A stretch of DNA of 62,198 nt from Tessaracoccus bendigoensis DSM 12906 (GCF_900141915.1 NZ_FQZG01000018.1:1-62198), one strand, 5' to 3'; numbered from the stretch's first letter, positions 27,707 to 35,198 are shown. Numbers and translations are program-made. Notes: generated from the letters alone by a model not told the origin.

Positions 27707-28149
27707 CGCCACGTCCCCCGGGCGACGTCGTTGGCGATGAACCAGGCACACAGCGTGACGGCCAGCAGAGCCACCACGATGAGGATGCGGCGGCCCCAGT
27801 CGGCCAGGCCTGACGGCGCATACCAACCCGATTCACGCTTCTTCGCATCGGTGACCGCGAACATGGCGACCGACCCGATGGCCAAGGGCCCAGCGAGAAC
27901 CCAGCCGATCAGGCCGGTGGTCGCCGTGCGGCCGATCAGGACGATGACGAAGGCCGCGAGGGTCAGCAGGAGGCCTATCCCGAGCCAGGCCAGGGGCGGC
28001 CGGTTGGGCGTGACGAGCTCGATCTGCGGACCGCCACCGAAGCCGTCGGAGGCCTGACGATCGTCGTACCGCGTCGTGGGGGATGCCCAGCCGCCGGGCG
28101 GGGAACCCGGGCCGGAGGTCGCCCCGTGACCTGGCTCTGCCCAATTCAT
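27703..28149 (-). CDS. Small membrane protein, first gene of the operon
   Basis: A 148-aa protein with a Gly/Pro/Trp-rich N-terminal region (about 1-50), two closely spaced transmembrane helices (LAWLGIGLLLTLAAFVIVLI and LIGWVLAGPLAIGSVAMFAV), and a third near the C-terminus (ILIVVALLAVTLCAWFI). I know of no family. It opens the operon: its ATG at 28149 has no clear ribosome binding site, and a TACATT -10-like hexamer sits 6 bases upstream, which would give a leaderless mRNA. Its stop overlaps the vWA start by four bases. Confidence 0.65.
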   Translation of the reverse strand: MNWAEPGHGATSGPGSPPGGWASPTTRYDDRQASDGFGGGPQIELVTPNRPPLAWLGIGLLLTLAAFVIVLIGRTATTGLIGWVLAGPLAIGSVAMFAVTDAKKRESGWYAPSGLADWGRRILIVVALLAVTLCAWFIANDVARGTWR

Positions 28150-28155
28150 GGCCCC

Positions 28156-28184
28156 AATGTAGCCCAGCGGCTGAACAACATGCG
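28156..28184 (-). promoter_or_regulatory. Candidate leaderless promoter of the ten-gene operon
   Basis: On the minus strand TACATT (28161-28156) lies 6 bases before the ATG at 28149. The -35 position, 17 bp further up (28184-28179), is CGCATG, a poor match that straddles the edge of the 56-bp repeat at 28181. If this is the promoter, island insertion replaced everything upstream of about -20. Confidence 0.35.
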
Positions 28185-28236
28185 TCGCTCAGTTCGAGAA
28201 CCGGACGATGCTGTTGAACGTCCAAGCGGTCTTCGA
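28181..28236. repeat. 56-bp direct repeat, left end of accessory island (attachment-like)
   Basis: These 56 bases are identical to 35199-35254 and in the same orientation, 7018 bp apart. The right-hand copy comprises the last 48 bp of the M23 peptidase gene plus 8 bp downstream, the usual structure of an integration site at a gene's 3' end. The left copy has no peptidase coding sequence attached. Flanking bases differ immediately on both sides. Confidence 0.9.
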
Positions 28237-28455
28237 GGGCCTCAGCCACCAAAGAGCAACCGCCAAACGAGCACGCAGCATGCCCAAGGCCTGGCAACAC
28301 CACACGCCGTGACCAAACGTAAGTTCACAATTGGCAACCATGTTTCGTTGGACTTTGGATGTTGTGAGGTTGAGGCTGACCCTGCGATGGCGCCGACATT
28401 GAGGAGGAAGTGAGCCAAATGCGTATCCACTTGGGCGACGGCACCAGCACCGAGA
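28237..28455. other. Non-coding stretch inside island edge
   Basis: No convincing gene is visible between the 56-bp repeat and the next gene. A 14-codon open frame (28419-28463, starting MRIHLGDGTST) has a good GAGGAGGA ribosome binding site. It could be the start of a gene destroyed by rearrangement. Confidence 0.4.
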
Positions 28456-28794
28456 TCAGGTGAGCGCCTCGTGGACTGTGCGGCAGTTAGCTACGAGCAG
28501 CGCCAAGAACCTGGCGTCCACCCAGGGTGTCGCGCCGCGAGGTGGATCAGCGCACCCCAGGCAGTGTCGTCGTTGAGCGCCTGTGATGGATTTCATGTAG
28601 GTGAATGACGTGGTGTTCTGCAAGATCGTCCCCCCATAGCCGAAGGCGGTAGCCGAGTGGAGAGTAGATGCCCGAGGATGCCTCGTCTTCCCCATCGGCA
28701 AGAGGCAACGGCTGAGGTCGGGGGAGAGCGTGGGATCGGCCAGTTCGGGTCCGCCCGCGCTTGCCTGCTGAGCACTGACTTCGTCTTCTGTCAC
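28456..28794 (-). CDS. Small protein of unknown function next to CHAT/effector pair
   Basis: A 112-aa open frame starting with GTG at 28794, preceded by a strong AAGGAGG ribosome binding site six bases upstream, which is the main evidence that it is real. The N-terminus is acidic and looks like normal coding sequence (TEDEVSAQQASAGGPELADPTLSPD). The C-terminal half is less convincing and contains a CLGC pair. It starts 20 bases after the membrane-associated protein's stop codon, so the two form an operon. It might be a substrate or partner of the nearby CHAT protease, but that is positional inference only. Confidence 0.5.
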   Translation of the reverse strand: MTEDEVSAQQASAGGPELADPTLSPDLSRCLLPMGKTRHPRASTLHSATAFGYGGTILQNTTSFTYMKSITGAQRRHCLGCADPPRGATPWVDARFLALLVANCRTVHEALT

Positions 28795-28814
28795 CAGACA
28801 CCTCCTTCTGCTCG

Positions 28815-29306
28815 TCAACTCCAGGTTTCGCCGTCCCACATCACCGGCTCATCGTTGCCAGCACAGCGGTGCTCGAGCAGGAGGCGAAGAACGTCGAGGG
28901 CGGTGTCGGGCTCGGAGCCGGTCAGCCGGATGACCAGGCCGGACTCCTTGTCGACAATGTCCACGACTTCTGCAGCTTCGGCTGGCTGTTCGAGAACGGG
29001 CTGAAGCGTGTGCTTTGACGTCGCCCGGGTGGACTTCTTTCGTCCGCGCAGCCAGGCAAGTGCTGCCTTCACCACGGACAAGGCCCGGTCTGCTGCGATC
29101 TCGCCGAACCTCTGCGCGAAGCCCGTGCCAACGAGGGTCAGGCACGCCACAATGACCACAAGTGTCTCGGACCGTGTCTGCTGGGCCATTCCTTGCCGGA
29201 CCGTCCAACCCCCGTCCTGCAAACGGATCGTAAGGTCTGCGCGGATCTCGTCGGACACGTCAGGGGCAAGAGACAGGAAGACGGTGGCGTCGTGGTTTGT
29301 GGACAC
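28815..29306 (-). CDS. Effector-associated (EACC1-like) single-helix membrane protein
   Basis: About 163 aa. A short alpha/beta domain (ATVFLSLAPDVSDEIRADLTIRLQDGGWTVRQG) is followed by a hydrophobic segment (TLVVIVACLTLVGTGFA), a basic helix (AALAWLRGRKKSTR) and a C-terminal segment (VVDIVDKESGLVIRLTGSEPDTALDVLRLLLEHR). This order matches the effector-associated constant component 1 proteins that accompany CHAT, caspase-like and other effectors in predicted conflict systems; I infer the same here from the divergent CHAT gene. The start is uncertain: GTG 29306 avoids overlap with the CHAT gene, whereas ATG 29327 or 29339 would overlap it. Confidence 0.6.
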   Translation of the reverse strand: MSTNHDATVFLSLAPDVSDEIRADLTIRLQDGGWTVRQGMAQQTRSETLVVIVACLTLVGTGFAQRFGEIAADRALSVVKAALAWLRGRKKSTRATSKHTLQPVLEQPAEAAEVVDIVDKESGLVIRLTGSEPDTALDVLRLLLEHRCAGNDEPVMWDGETWS

Positions 29307-29337
29307 GACGACAGTCTGCCAGAGCATGATGGGCACC

Positions 29338-31770
29338 ATGGACGCGCTACGCCACCACCTGGAGTGGTCCCGTTCGCCCCGGCTCGTTCTAACCGACCCG
29401 CGGTCCGGGTGCGTGCCGGACTGGCTGGCGGACCTCTTGGTCGCAGCGGGTGACGACGGCCTTGCTGGGTTGACGGCAGTGTACCGGCAAGCAGAGCGTC
29501 GGGCGCACCAACGGGAAAACCGTGTTCTGCGCATTCGCGCTCTTCTGGCGGAGGCTTCGGTCGAGTTCGAGCGAACCGGCGTGACGCCTGCGGAGCCTCT
29601 CTACTACGTCGCAATGCAACACCGTCTGGCGCGCTCTGCCACAGCCGCTCACTACTGGATCGCCGTGCTGCTGAGCCGCGCCGACATAGCTCCCCTGTAC
29701 CAAGCACGGCTATGGCGAGAACTCGCAGCCCTGCACGAGGTCGACGGTTCCTACGAAACAGGTCTGGCATGCATCAAGGAGTCCCTCGCCATATGCGCCC
29801 GGCATCCTGCTGATGGTGCACTGCAGGCCGCCGCCAGCCAATCGCACCTGCAACGATCGACGCTGCTGCGCCTCAGCGGTCGCTACGCCGAAGCGCGCCT
29901 AGCCATCGCGTCCGCTCAGGATGCGTCGGGGTCCTCTCCTGCCCCCTTTGTTCGAGGCCTCCTCGCCCTGAGAACCGCCGGGCTGGATTTGGTCATTGGC
30001 CACCTCGACGACGCCGAACGCCGCTACGCGGAAGCTGCTGAGCTGTTCGACGGGGTGAGCGCGAACAACCGGCGCTACGCGATTCTGCGGCAAGTCACAT
30101 GCCTGCGCGGACAGGGGGACTGGGACGCAGCCGCCACCCTGGCCACCCGGCTCCTGGACGACGTGGCCGACGACCCGTACAGAACCGGGCAAGTGCTGCT
30201 GGAGCTCGCCGAGGTCGAGATCGAGCGCCGGAACGAGACCGGCCTCACGCTCGTCCTGGACCAAGCTGCACCTCTGCTCTCCGAGGGTGACGGAGTGGAG
30301 TCCCTCCGTTGGCGAACTCTCCTCGCGCGATCAGCTGTAGTTTTCCACAAGAGTGACGCCGCGACTGTTCAGCGAGCCCGAACGGCGCTGGGTGAGGTGC
30401 TTCAGATCGCCAGCAGACAGGGACGCGGTGACGTCACCCGCCTCCTTATGGCTCTGCACACGCTGGCCGAACTCTCCGCTGTCCACGAACTGCCCTTCAC
30501 CTCGCTGCACGCGACGCGGGCTGCTGTTCTCGCCGCCGAGATCCAGCGCATCGCCATGACAAACACCGAAGATCGCTGGCAGATGAAGCGAACCCGCGAG
30601 GCGGTCTACTCGCTGGCCGCGCTCCTTCACACCCAGCACGGGCGGCACGCAGACACCGCCGCTGTGCTCGAGTTGGGTAAGGCCGACCTGATCGAATTGG
30701 CACTCGGCGACCCGGTGCTCTCCCTCCTTACCGAGAACCTCGCGCCGAGTCCACCCTTGGAGACCCAGAACGAGTTGGCCGAAGCGGTGGCGCTTCTAAC
30801 CGATCTAACCGACTCCTTGTCCGACATCACGCTATCGGCAAGAACGATGCCTCCCCTGCCGGGTACCGCATTCCCTCCTGCAGGGTTCGATCAGAGCCTG
30901 ACAATCGGCCTCATCGACGACGAGAGAGGCTGGACGGCGATCCGTGCCCTCGGTTCCCCAACAGCCACGTGGTCGTCCAGCACTGTCACGGCGCCAGCCA
31001 ACGTGTCAACCCTCCTCACGCGCCTCGTGAGGTCCCCCGCCCCGAACCTCCGTGGGGTGTCGAACGACACCTGGCGACAACTCGGCCGGTTCCTGATCCC
31101 GAATGAGCTGGGCGACTCCCACAGCGGATCGCTCCTGGTCTCCCCAGACCCACGCCTATGGGGAATCCCTTGGTCCGCTCTTCCCCTGGGCGAGCGATAC
31201 CTGGTGGATCGTGGCCCCCTGACCCTGACCCCCAGCCTCCTATCCCACAGCGCCCTCCAGCAGCGGAGGCCCGTGCCTCCACTCGGCTCTGGGCCCGTCA
31301 ACACTCACCTGGACGACAGCCTGTGCGGCAGCGAGTTGGAGCGGGATGCGCTTCAACGCTGGAGCGAGTCCACCAGACCGCGGCCGGGTCTGCTCTACAT
31401 CACCGGTCACGCTTCCTCTCCGGAATCCGCCATCGGCGCCGAGAGACTCGACTTCGACACTCTTTCGCGCGCACATCTCCCCGAGATCGTGATCCTGAAC
31501 GGGTGCTGGACCGGAGCCTCGCGACCCGTCTACGGCCGAGACCCCTTCAGCCTCGCCGTCGGCGCCCTCATCGGAGGAGCGAAACACGCGATCGCTGGCA
31601 GCGGGCACATCGGCAGTGAGGCCTCCGCCCACATAGGTTCCGGGCTGCTCCGACACCTGGCCAAGGGCCTTGAGGTCGCCTCAGCCTTGCGTCAAGCCCA
31701 GATCACCGTGAGGGATGACCACCCCGAGGCCGGGCCCCTCGACTGGGGCGGCCTAGTCGCAGTGGGCTGA
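29338..31770 (+). CDS. TPR-CHAT protease
   Basis: An 810-aa cytoplasmic protein. The N-terminal two thirds are degenerate TPR-like helical repeats (for example AHYWIAVLLSRADIAPLYQARLWRELAALHEVDGSYETGLACIKESL). The C-terminal third is a CHAT (caspase-HetF-associated with TPRs) peptidase domain with catalytic H691 in LLYITGHAS and C723 in VILNGCWTG. Both catalytic residues are present, so it is probably active. CHAT proteases act as regulated effectors in several bacterial immune systems. The divergent EACC1-like gene supports such a role. The start may be any of three nearby ATGs (29326, 29329, 29338), none with a clear ribosome binding site, so translation may be leaderless. Confidence 0.85.
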   Translation: MDALRHHLEWSRSPRLVLTDPRSGCVPDWLADLLVAAGDDGLAGLTAVYRQAERRAHQRENRVLRIRALLAEASVEFERTGVTPAEPLYYVAMQHRLARSATAAHYWIAVLLSRADIAPLYQARLWRELAALHEVDGSYETGLACIKESLAICARHPADGALQAAASQSHLQRSTLLRLSGRYAEARLAIASAQDASGSSPAPFVRGLLALRTAGLDLVIGHLDDAERRYAEAAELFDGVSANNRRYAILRQVTCLRGQGDWDAAATLATRLLDDVADDPYRTGQVLLELAEVEIERRNETGLTLVLDQAAPLLSEGDGVESLRWRTLLARSAVVFHKSDAATVQRARTALGEVLQIASRQGRGDVTRLLMALHTLAELSAVHELPFTSLHATRAAVLAAEIQRIAMTNTEDRWQMKRTREAVYSLAALLHTQHGRHADTAAVLELGKADLIELALGDPVLSLLTENLAPSPPLETQNELAEAVALLTDLTDSLSDITLSARTMPPLPGTAFPPAGFDQSLTIGLIDDERGWTAIRALGSPTATWSSSTVTAPANVSTLLTRLVRSPAPNLRGVSNDTWRQLGRFLIPNELGDSHSGSLLVSPDPRLWGIPWSALPLGERYLVDRGPLTLTPSLLSHSALQQRRPVPPLGSGPVNTHLDDSLCGSELERDALQRWSESTRPRPGLLYITGHASSPESAIGAERLDFDTLSRAHLPEIVILNGCWTGASRPVYGRDPFSLAVGALIGGAKHAIAGSGHIGSEASAHIGSGLLRHLAKGLEVASALRQAQITVRDDHPEAGPLDWGGLVAVG

Positions 31771-31923
31771 CCCTCCCAACTCCTCATCAAGCGGTCCTTG
31801 GAGAACGTCCGCGGGCTACGCCCATTGCAGCAGGTCACCATCCAACTCGGCGGTCAACAACTCGACGCCGAACCCACCATCCCCAACAACATCGCCCAAT
31901 TGCTCCCACGTTTGGGTCACTAA
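31771..31923 (+). pseudogene. 3' remnant of an IS1380/IS1634-like transposase
   Basis: Directly after the CHAT stop codon, an in-frame stretch of 50 codons reads LIKRSLENVRGLRPLQQV, then TIQLGGQQLDAEP and a PRLGH end. It has no start codon of its own. This matches the C-terminal tail style of actinobacterial IS1634-type transposases (RxLRP...VTI...AEPxxP). The rest of the element is gone. The sequence from 31924 to 32037 is without recognisable content. Confidence 0.5.
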
Positions 31924-32045
31924 ACGTGTGCAAGTCCGCTTGACGAACCGCGTCAAGACACCGCTGTCGACCCGAACAACGGCGGTGCGGGGCAGGAAGC
32001 CGGACCACCCGGTCGCGGATCCTCGTGGATGAGAGGTCGGAATCC

Positions 32046-33479
32046 GGCTCTTCACAATCGAGGGTGTAGTTGGGGTCTGAAGCCGCCGGTCTCGAGGAGG
32101 CTGCGGGCGATGTAGTTGGTGAGGTTCCTGAACCCCAGGGCGGAACCGCGGAGGTGTTCGAGGCGGCCGTTCAGCGCTTCGGTAGGGCCGTTCGACGTGC
32201 CGGGTCGGTCGAAGTAGGCCAGCACGTCGGTGGCGCGTTTCTTCAGGGTGCGTCCGAGGGTGATGACCTCACGTAGGGCGCCGGGGACCCCGCTGCTGAT
32301 GCTGGCGATGAGCGCCTCCATGCGGGCGCGGCCGTTGGCTCGGTCGGGGTCGCGGTAGGCGGCGACCAGCTGCTGGTAGACGCCGTAGGTGGCCTCCAGT
32401 TGCACGTGGTCGTCGCCGGTGAACAAGGCGTCGAGGCGGGCTTGTTGTCGGGGGGTGAGGAGGTCGGCTCCGGTGTGGAGGGTGCGCCGTGCCCGGTACA
32501 GCGGATCCTGAGCGCGGCCGCGGTGGCCGTGGAGTTCCTGCTGGATCCGGCGCCGGCACTGGTCGAGGGCGTCACCGGCGAGCCTCACCACATGGAACGG
32601 ATCCATGACCGCGGTGGCCTCAGGCAACTCTTCAGTGGTGGCGGTCTTGAAGCCGGTGAACCCATCCATGGCCACGACCTCCACGCCAGCCCGCCATGCC
32701 TCGGGTCGGGCAGCTAGCCACGTCTTGAACGTGCTCTTGGAGCGGCCCTCGACCATGTCCAGCAGGCGGGCTGGGCCGGTGCCATCCCTGATCGGGGTGA
32801 GGTCGATGATCACGGTGACGTACTTGTCGCCGTGACGGGTGTGCCGCCACACGTGCTCATCGACGCCGAGCACATGGACGCCGTCGAAACGCCGCGGATC
32901 GTTGATCAGGACCCGCTTGCCCTCGGCCAGGACGGCGTCGTTGGCGGTGTTCCACGACACTGCCAGCCCTTCGGCGATCCGGGCTACGGTCAGATGCGCG
33001 ACCACGAGTCCTTCCAACGCCCACCGCAACGCCCGTCGGGACAACTTCGCCCGCGGCTCGGCGGCTCTGCTCATGTCCTGACGCCACACATGCCCGCACT
33101 CGCCGCAGCGGTAGCGACGCACGGTGACGAGCAAGATGGTGGGTCGCCAGCCGAACGGCTCGTGCGCCAGACGACGCACCACGGTGCCACGTGGCGTTCC
33201 CTCGCAGCCGCACCGCCGGCACCACTGGTCCGGCTCAACGACCCGGCAGGCCAACACGGCCCGCTTCGGCTCGATCTGTTGGCCGACGACCTCCAGGCCG
33301 AGCTCGTCGAGGCGGGTGAACGTGGTCAGGTTGGGGCGCGTGAAGGTAGCGTGAGGCACGTCGAGGTCTTCCGGATGGTGAGTGTGAGAACTTCCATCTT
33401 CGGGAGGCCTCGACCCTCATCCGCGGACCGACGCGCCGCCGTGATCACCCCGCCTTTACACCCTCAAATGTGATGAGCC
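32046..33479. mobile_element. Intact ISL3-family insertion sequence
   Basis: The 1434-bp element carries one transposase gene. Its ends form inverted repeats: GGCTCTTCACAATCGAGGGT at 32046-32065, and the complement at 33479-33460, with about 20 of 24 bases matching. It is flanked by a perfect 8-bp target duplication CGGAATCC (32038-32045 and 33480-33487), as expected of ISL3 elements. Intact ends, duplication and open frame point to a recent insertion. Confidence 0.95.
32052..33359 (-). CDS. ISL3-family transposase
   Basis: The 435-aa product has the ISL3 layout. An N-terminal zinc-binding region (CRRCGCEG and CGECGHVW) is followed by a helix-turn-helix-like stretch (VARIAEGLAVSWNTANDAVLAEG) and the DDE catalytic domain. 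In that domain VHVLGVDEHVW holds the first Asp, VEVVAMDGFTGFK the second, and the region around NGPTEALNGRLEHLRG holds the final Glu. Length is normal for intact members and no stop interrupts the frame. Translation starts at GTG. It lies between the element's inverted repeats and should be able to mobilise it. Confidence 0.95.
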   Translation of the reverse strand: MPHATFTRPNLTTFTRLDELGLEVVGQQIEPKRAVLACRVVEPDQWCRRCGCEGTPRGTVVRRLAHEPFGWRPTILLVTVRRYRCGECGHVWRQDMSRAAEPRAKLSRRALRWALEGLVVAHLTVARIAEGLAVSWNTANDAVLAEGKRVLINDPRRFDGVHVLGVDEHVWRHTRHGDKYVTVIIDLTPIRDGTGPARLLDMVEGRSKSTFKTWLAARPEAWRAGVEVVAMDGFTGFKTATTEELPEATAVMDPFHVVRLAGDALDQCRRRIQQELHGHRGRAQDPLYRARRTLHTGADLLTPRQQARLDALFTGDDHVQLEATYGVYQQLVAAYRDPDRANGRARMEALIASISSGVPGALREVITLGRTLKKRATDVLAYFDRPGTSNGPTEALNGRLEHLRGSALGFRNLTNYIARSLLETGGFRPQLHPRL

Positions 33480-33542
33480 CGGAATCCTCCGGTGCCGACC
33501 GCCGAGTCAGCTTCGATAGGTCTTCGGAGTTCGCCGCAATCG

Positions 33543-33920
33543 TGTGTGAAATCGGGTAGCCGAGAGCACGCGCACCTGTCCTACGCCGCGACCGCCTAGG
33601 GCGTCCAAGGCGCAAGCGTCGACGCCTCCCACGCGATGCACTCGGATACGACGAGCGCGGCAGGCGTCTACGTCGGCATGACCAGAGGCCGCAAGACGAA
33701 CCGGCTCCACATCGTCGCCTCCGACATGACCGACGCACGAGCACAGTTCATCGAGGCGATGGAACGCGACTCCGCAGACCATGGCCTCGACCACGCCCCA
33801 CCACGAGGGGCCGACACGCGGCCTCTGAGCATCACCAGCCGGTCGCGTCGGCCTGACGCTCACCGCAGCCCGGCAGGCGAGACACAGATGCTTCGGGCGA
33901 TTGTCAGCCGTTCAACGTAG
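33543..33920 (+). pseudogene. C-terminal remnant of a MobF/TraA-type relaxase-helicase
   Basis: The frame reads REHAHLSYAATA, a TAG stop (33597-33599), then GVQGASVDASHAMHSDTTS and GVYVGMTRGRKTNRLHIVAS. In intact relaxases of conjugative elements this region reads YAxTAYGVQG, so the stop replaces the tyrosine codon. The fragment keeps motif VI of the RecD-like helicase (VGMTRGR). Everything upstream is missing, cut by the ISL3 insertion region. It is the trace of a former conjugative or mobilisable element in the island. Confidence 0.75.
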
Positions 33921-33930
33921 GCTTGGGAAC

Positions 33931-34167
33931 ATGACACCGGACCCCGCAACTCTGATCCGAGACGGCCTCGCGCTCGACGCCGATCAGCGCGCGGTCGTCG
34001 CGAACGCCCTGCTCGAAAGCCTCCATGACGCAGGCGACACGAGCGAGGTCGATGCGCTCTGGCGTGCTGAGGCTACGCGGCGACTGGCCGAGGTGCGCGC
34101 CGGTGCCGTCGAACTGGTGGATGCTGACGAGCACTACGACCGGTTGCGCGCCTCACTGACCGTATGA
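33931..34167 (+). CDS. Addiction-module antitoxin component
   Basis: A 78-aa helical protein starting MTPDPATLIRDGLALDADQRAVVANALLESLHD. This resembles the putative addiction module component family (often about 75 aa), whose members are partners of RelE/ParE-type toxins. The C-terminus (VDALWRAEATRRLAEVRAGAVELVDADE) matches the typical toxin-wrapping segment. Its stop overlaps the toxin start by four bases (ATGA, 34164-34167), the usual antitoxin-first arrangement. It probably neutralises the toxin and autorepresses the pair. Confidence 0.85.
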   Translation: MTPDPATLIRDGLALDADQRAVVANALLESLHDAGDTSEVDALWRAEATRRLAEVRAGAVELVDADEHYDRLRASLTV

Positions 34168-34481
34168 CCCTGCCCCAGAGGGAGCACCCCGAAGCCGTCG
34201 ATGAGTTCGACGCCGCCGTGCGCTGGTATGAAGAACAAGAACCAGGAATCGGCCTCACGCTCATCGACCGGGCACGGCAAGCCCGAAAAGACCTCGACCG
34301 CTGGCCGAACGCCGCACCACCGTTCACGACCGCTGACGACGGCACCATGATCCGCAGTAAAGCCGTTCGAGGGTACCCGTACCGCATCGTCTGCACCGTC
34401 GAGCCGGACATGATCCTGATCCTCGCCTACGCCCACGAGCGCCGCGAACCCGGATACTGGCTCCACCGACTGAACGACTGA
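34164..34481 (+). CDS. RelE/ParE-superfamily toxin
   Basis: A 105-aa protein with the RelE/ParE fold signature: HPEAVDEFDAAVRWYEEQEPGIGLTLIDRARQA forms the N-terminal helices, and VRGYPYRIVCTVEPDMILILAYAHERREPGYW the C-terminal sheet with the conserved AHxRRxPGYW ending. Members either cleave mRNA at the ribosome or poison gyrase; the sequence does not decide which. It is translationally coupled to the antitoxin. Toxin-antitoxin pairs often stabilise mobile islands, which fits its position here. Confidence 0.88.
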   Translation: MTLPQREHPEAVDEFDAAVRWYEEQEPGIGLTLIDRARQARKDLDRWPNAAPPFTTADDGTMIRSKAVRGYPYRIVCTVEPDMILILAYAHERREPGYWLHRLND

Positions 34482-34555
34482 GCCGTGCAGGGAAGACGCC
34501 CGGACCTGGGCCAGCGCCACAAGTCACCGATACTTTGCTCAGGAGAATCGGTTCA

Positions 34556-35119
34556 GTGACTACCTCGGACTCTCAGCGGCCCCAGTTGTCTCGTGACTTG
34601 ACCGGCAGCGAGTTCTTACGGTGGTACTGGCTCAAGGACGAACTCATCGAGTTCGGCCGCGCTCTGGGTGTTCGGACGACTGGGGGCAAGGAACTACTGG
34701 CGCAGCGTCTCGCGGCCACGCTCGATGGGTTGCCGTTCACCGAACCGGCATTGCAAGGCTCAGCGAACAGTAAGCAACTCTCCGGCCCGCTGACCTCCTC
34801 GACGGTGATCCCAAAGGGCCAACGATGCAGTCAGGTGGTGCGTGGCTGGTTCACCGAGCAGGTGGGTGAGTGGTTCGGTTTCAACGGCGAGATGCGCGCG
34901 TTCTTCGCCAACACCGACGGCACGCAGACTCTGCAAGACGCCCTCGACCACTATCAGGCCACCCGCGACCAGGGGCAGAAGGTCATCGGCTCTCAGTTCG
35001 AGTACAACCGTTTTACACGAGCCTGGTACGAGGCGCGTCCGGACGGTTCGCGCAAGGAACTCCTCGAAGCCTGGCAGAACTACCGCAGCCTACCCGTGGA
35101 CGAGCGAGGACGAATCTGA
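34556..35119 (+). CDS. SAP-like/DUF6434-type protein
   Basis: A 187-aa protein. The first 65 residues contain a SAP-like helix pair (LKDELIEFGRALGVRTTGGKELLAQRLAATL), a fold that often binds nucleic acids. The C-terminal part (QVVRGWFTEQVGEWFGFNGEMRAFFANTDGTQTLQDALDHYQATRD and QFEYNRFTRAWYEARPDGSRKELLEAWQNYRSLP) resembles the small DUF6434 family. I chose the GTG at 34556 because AGGAGA lies nine bases upstream. Function is unknown. It is the last island gene before the right-hand 56-bp repeat. Confidence 0.7.
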   Translation: MTTSDSQRPQLSRDLTGSEFLRWYWLKDELIEFGRALGVRTTGGKELLAQRLAATLDGLPFTEPALQGSANSKQLSGPLTSSTVIPKGQRCSQVVRGWFTEQVGEWFGFNGEMRAFFANTDGTQTLQDALDHYQATRDQGQKVIGSQFEYNRFTRAWYEARPDGSRKELLEAWQNYRSLPVDERGRI

Positions 35120-35198
35120 CCCTCAGCGCCTCGGCACCGATGCCGTGGCGTCTAGTTGAGGCCCTCATGATTGCAATGCTCATGCGATCGGATTTGCT

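Noticed and set aside
24596-28057. Long plus-strand open frames opposite the tubulin-like and vWA genes
   Set aside because: The minus-strand frames carry clear domain motifs and operon overlaps; the plus-strand ones have compositions typical of antisense frames.
28126-28413. Plus-strand 95-codon open frame over the left 56-bp repeat
   Set aside because: It starts inside the antisense of the first operon gene and crosses the repeat junction without any family similarity or ribosome binding site.
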